A model generated the notes under the pieces. That model saw only the letters and a program-made list of their open reading frames with translations, was not told where the DNA came from and did not search any database. From a bacterium (GTDB taxonomy: Bacteria > Patescibacteriota > Minisyncoccia > UBA6257 > 1-14-0-10-44-23), in NCBI GenBank assembly GCA_030699515.1, contig JAUYME010000014.1, positions 1-5,458 on the forward strand: DNA of 5,458 bases, written 5' to 3'. A program made the position numbers and the translations under genes. This document shows positions 5,173-5,458 of this stretch, in pieces (the stretch's first letter is position 1; every line of letters starts with the position of its first letter).

Positions 5173-5254
5173 TACCCGGGGCGGGATTTGAACCCGCAAG
5201 CCGTAAGGCACAGAGGCTTAAACTCTGCGTGTATGCCAATTCCACCACCCGGGC
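5173..5254 (-). tRNA. tRNA-Leu (anticodon UAA)
   Basis: Read on the minus strand, the acceptor GCCCGGG pairs with CCCGGGT (G1-U72 wobble) and A73 is the leucine discriminator. The anticodon stem CAGAG/CTCTG encloses TTTAAGC, giving anticodon TAA, which reads UUA (and UUG by wobble). The long variable arm GCC-TTAC-GGC is typical of type II tRNAs, and the T arm is GCGGG-TTCAAAT-CCCGC. The length is 82 nt. CCA is not encoded, so a CCA-adding enzyme is required. It converges on the 3D-domain gene across the shared terminator. Confidence 0.96.
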
Positions 5255-5263
5255 GATAATGCA

Positions 5264-5292
5264 AGAATACAGAATTAGGAAGCTTGAAGCAA
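5264..5292 (-). promoter_or_regulatory. Possible tRNA-Leu promoter
   Basis: On the minus strand TTGCTT (5287-5292) and TATTCT (5264-5269) are separated by 17 bases, and the predicted start falls two or three bases before the tRNA 5' end. Both hexamers are imperfect, so this rests mainly on position. Confidence 0.4.
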
Positions 5293-5303
5293 GAAACAGA
5301 AGA

Positions 5304-5332
5304 TTGAAAATTGAACTGGCAGATGTTAGTTT
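5304..5332 (+). promoter_or_regulatory. Possible tRNA-Cys promoter
   Basis: TTGAAA (5304-5309, five of six consensus bases) is followed after 17 bases by TAGTTT (5327-5332) with an extended TGt before it. The start would fall one or two bases before the tRNA. The small inverted repeat gttag / ctaac (5325-5340) overlaps the -10. The 86 bases between the two divergent tRNAs must hold both promoters. Confidence 0.4.
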
Positions 5333-5340
5333 TATCTAAC

Positions 5341-5411
5341 GGTACCATGGCCGAGTGGTTAGGCGACGGTCTGCAAAACCGTTTACGGCGGTTCAATTCC
5401 GCCTGGTACCT
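5341..5411 (+). tRNA. tRNA-Cys (anticodon GCA)
   Basis: The acceptor GGTACCA pairs with TGGTACC over all seven positions, with U73, the cysteine identity discriminator. The D arm is GCC/GGC, the anticodon stem ACGGT/ACCGT encloses CTGCAAA (anticodon GCA), and the T arm is GGCGG-TTCAATT-CCGCC. The length is 71 nt and CCA is not encoded. It is transcribed divergently from tRNA-Leu. No intrinsic terminator is seen in the 47 bases that follow. Confidence 0.96.
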
Positions 5412-5458
5412 CAGTCAGTTTTATTTTCTGAATCCAGCAGAGCCTTTGCAATATCGAG
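5411..5458 (-). CDS. Possible 3' end of a leftward gene (partial)
   Basis: Read leftward from the right edge, one frame gives LDIAKALLDSENKTD followed by TGA at 5413-5411. The composition looks like an amphipathic C-terminal helix with a polar tail. The stop overlaps the last base of tRNA-Cys, a tight convergent arrangement. Fifteen codons are too few to name a family or to exclude chance. Confidence 0.35.
   Translation of the reverse strand, partial: LDIAKALLDSENKTD

Noticed and set aside
5259..5339. A 26-codon open frame beginning MQEYRIRKL between the two tRNAs
   Set aside because: It covers the whole space needed for both tRNA promoters, has no ribosome site, and its upstream extension is simply tRNA-Leu read in sense, so chance is the better explanation.

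Overview
The window reads as a stretch of bacterial chromosome with moderate G+C, densely packed at the left and more loosely packed at the right. Several traits together suggest a small-genome bacterium of the Patescibacteria / Candidate Phyla Radiation (Parcubacteria-like) type. These are a valyl-tRNA synthetase that stops right after its anticodon-binding helices, weak or absent Shine-Dalgarno sequences, tRNA genes without encoded CCA, a 3D-domain secreted protein with an EDRM motif, and GC-rich palindromes and TACGAA arrays between genes. This placement is inference from pattern recognition; no search was run.

Layout, left to right. Positions 1-3671 look like one rightward transcription unit. 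It holds the 3' part of tsaD (tRNA t6A modification), then valS (one base after the tsaD stop) and then a PrsW-family membrane protease gene (9 bases after valS). The valS gene carries an in-frame, G+C-rich, two-hairpin insertion of about 63 bp (1929-1991) that adds about 21 residues. Positions 3672-3903 hold an array of 14 TACGAA hexamers, including a perfect 35-bp direct repeat, followed by the promoter of a small heat-shock protein gene (Hsp20, 3904-4332).

Positions 4333-4641 are non-coding. They contain a GC-rich inverted repeat, a duplicated -35-like sequence, a strong extended -10 promoter and a leader of roughly 150 nt. The first part of this leader can be drawn as back-to-back hairpins, three of them with GNRA loops. 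It leads into a gene for a secreted 3D-domain protein, probably a cell-wall enzyme (4642-5127). A strong bidirectional terminator separates that gene from a convergent tRNA-Leu(UAA). tRNA-Cys(GCA) is transcribed divergently from tRNA-Leu. The last 48 bases may be the 3' end of a leftward gene.

Functionally, the left half concerns translation fidelity (t6A synthesis, valine charging). The middle and right hold envelope and stress functions (membrane protease, small chaperone, secreted wall enzyme) and two tRNAs. The most unusual items are the palindromic insertion inside valS, the TACGAA array, and the structured leader of the 3D-domain gene.
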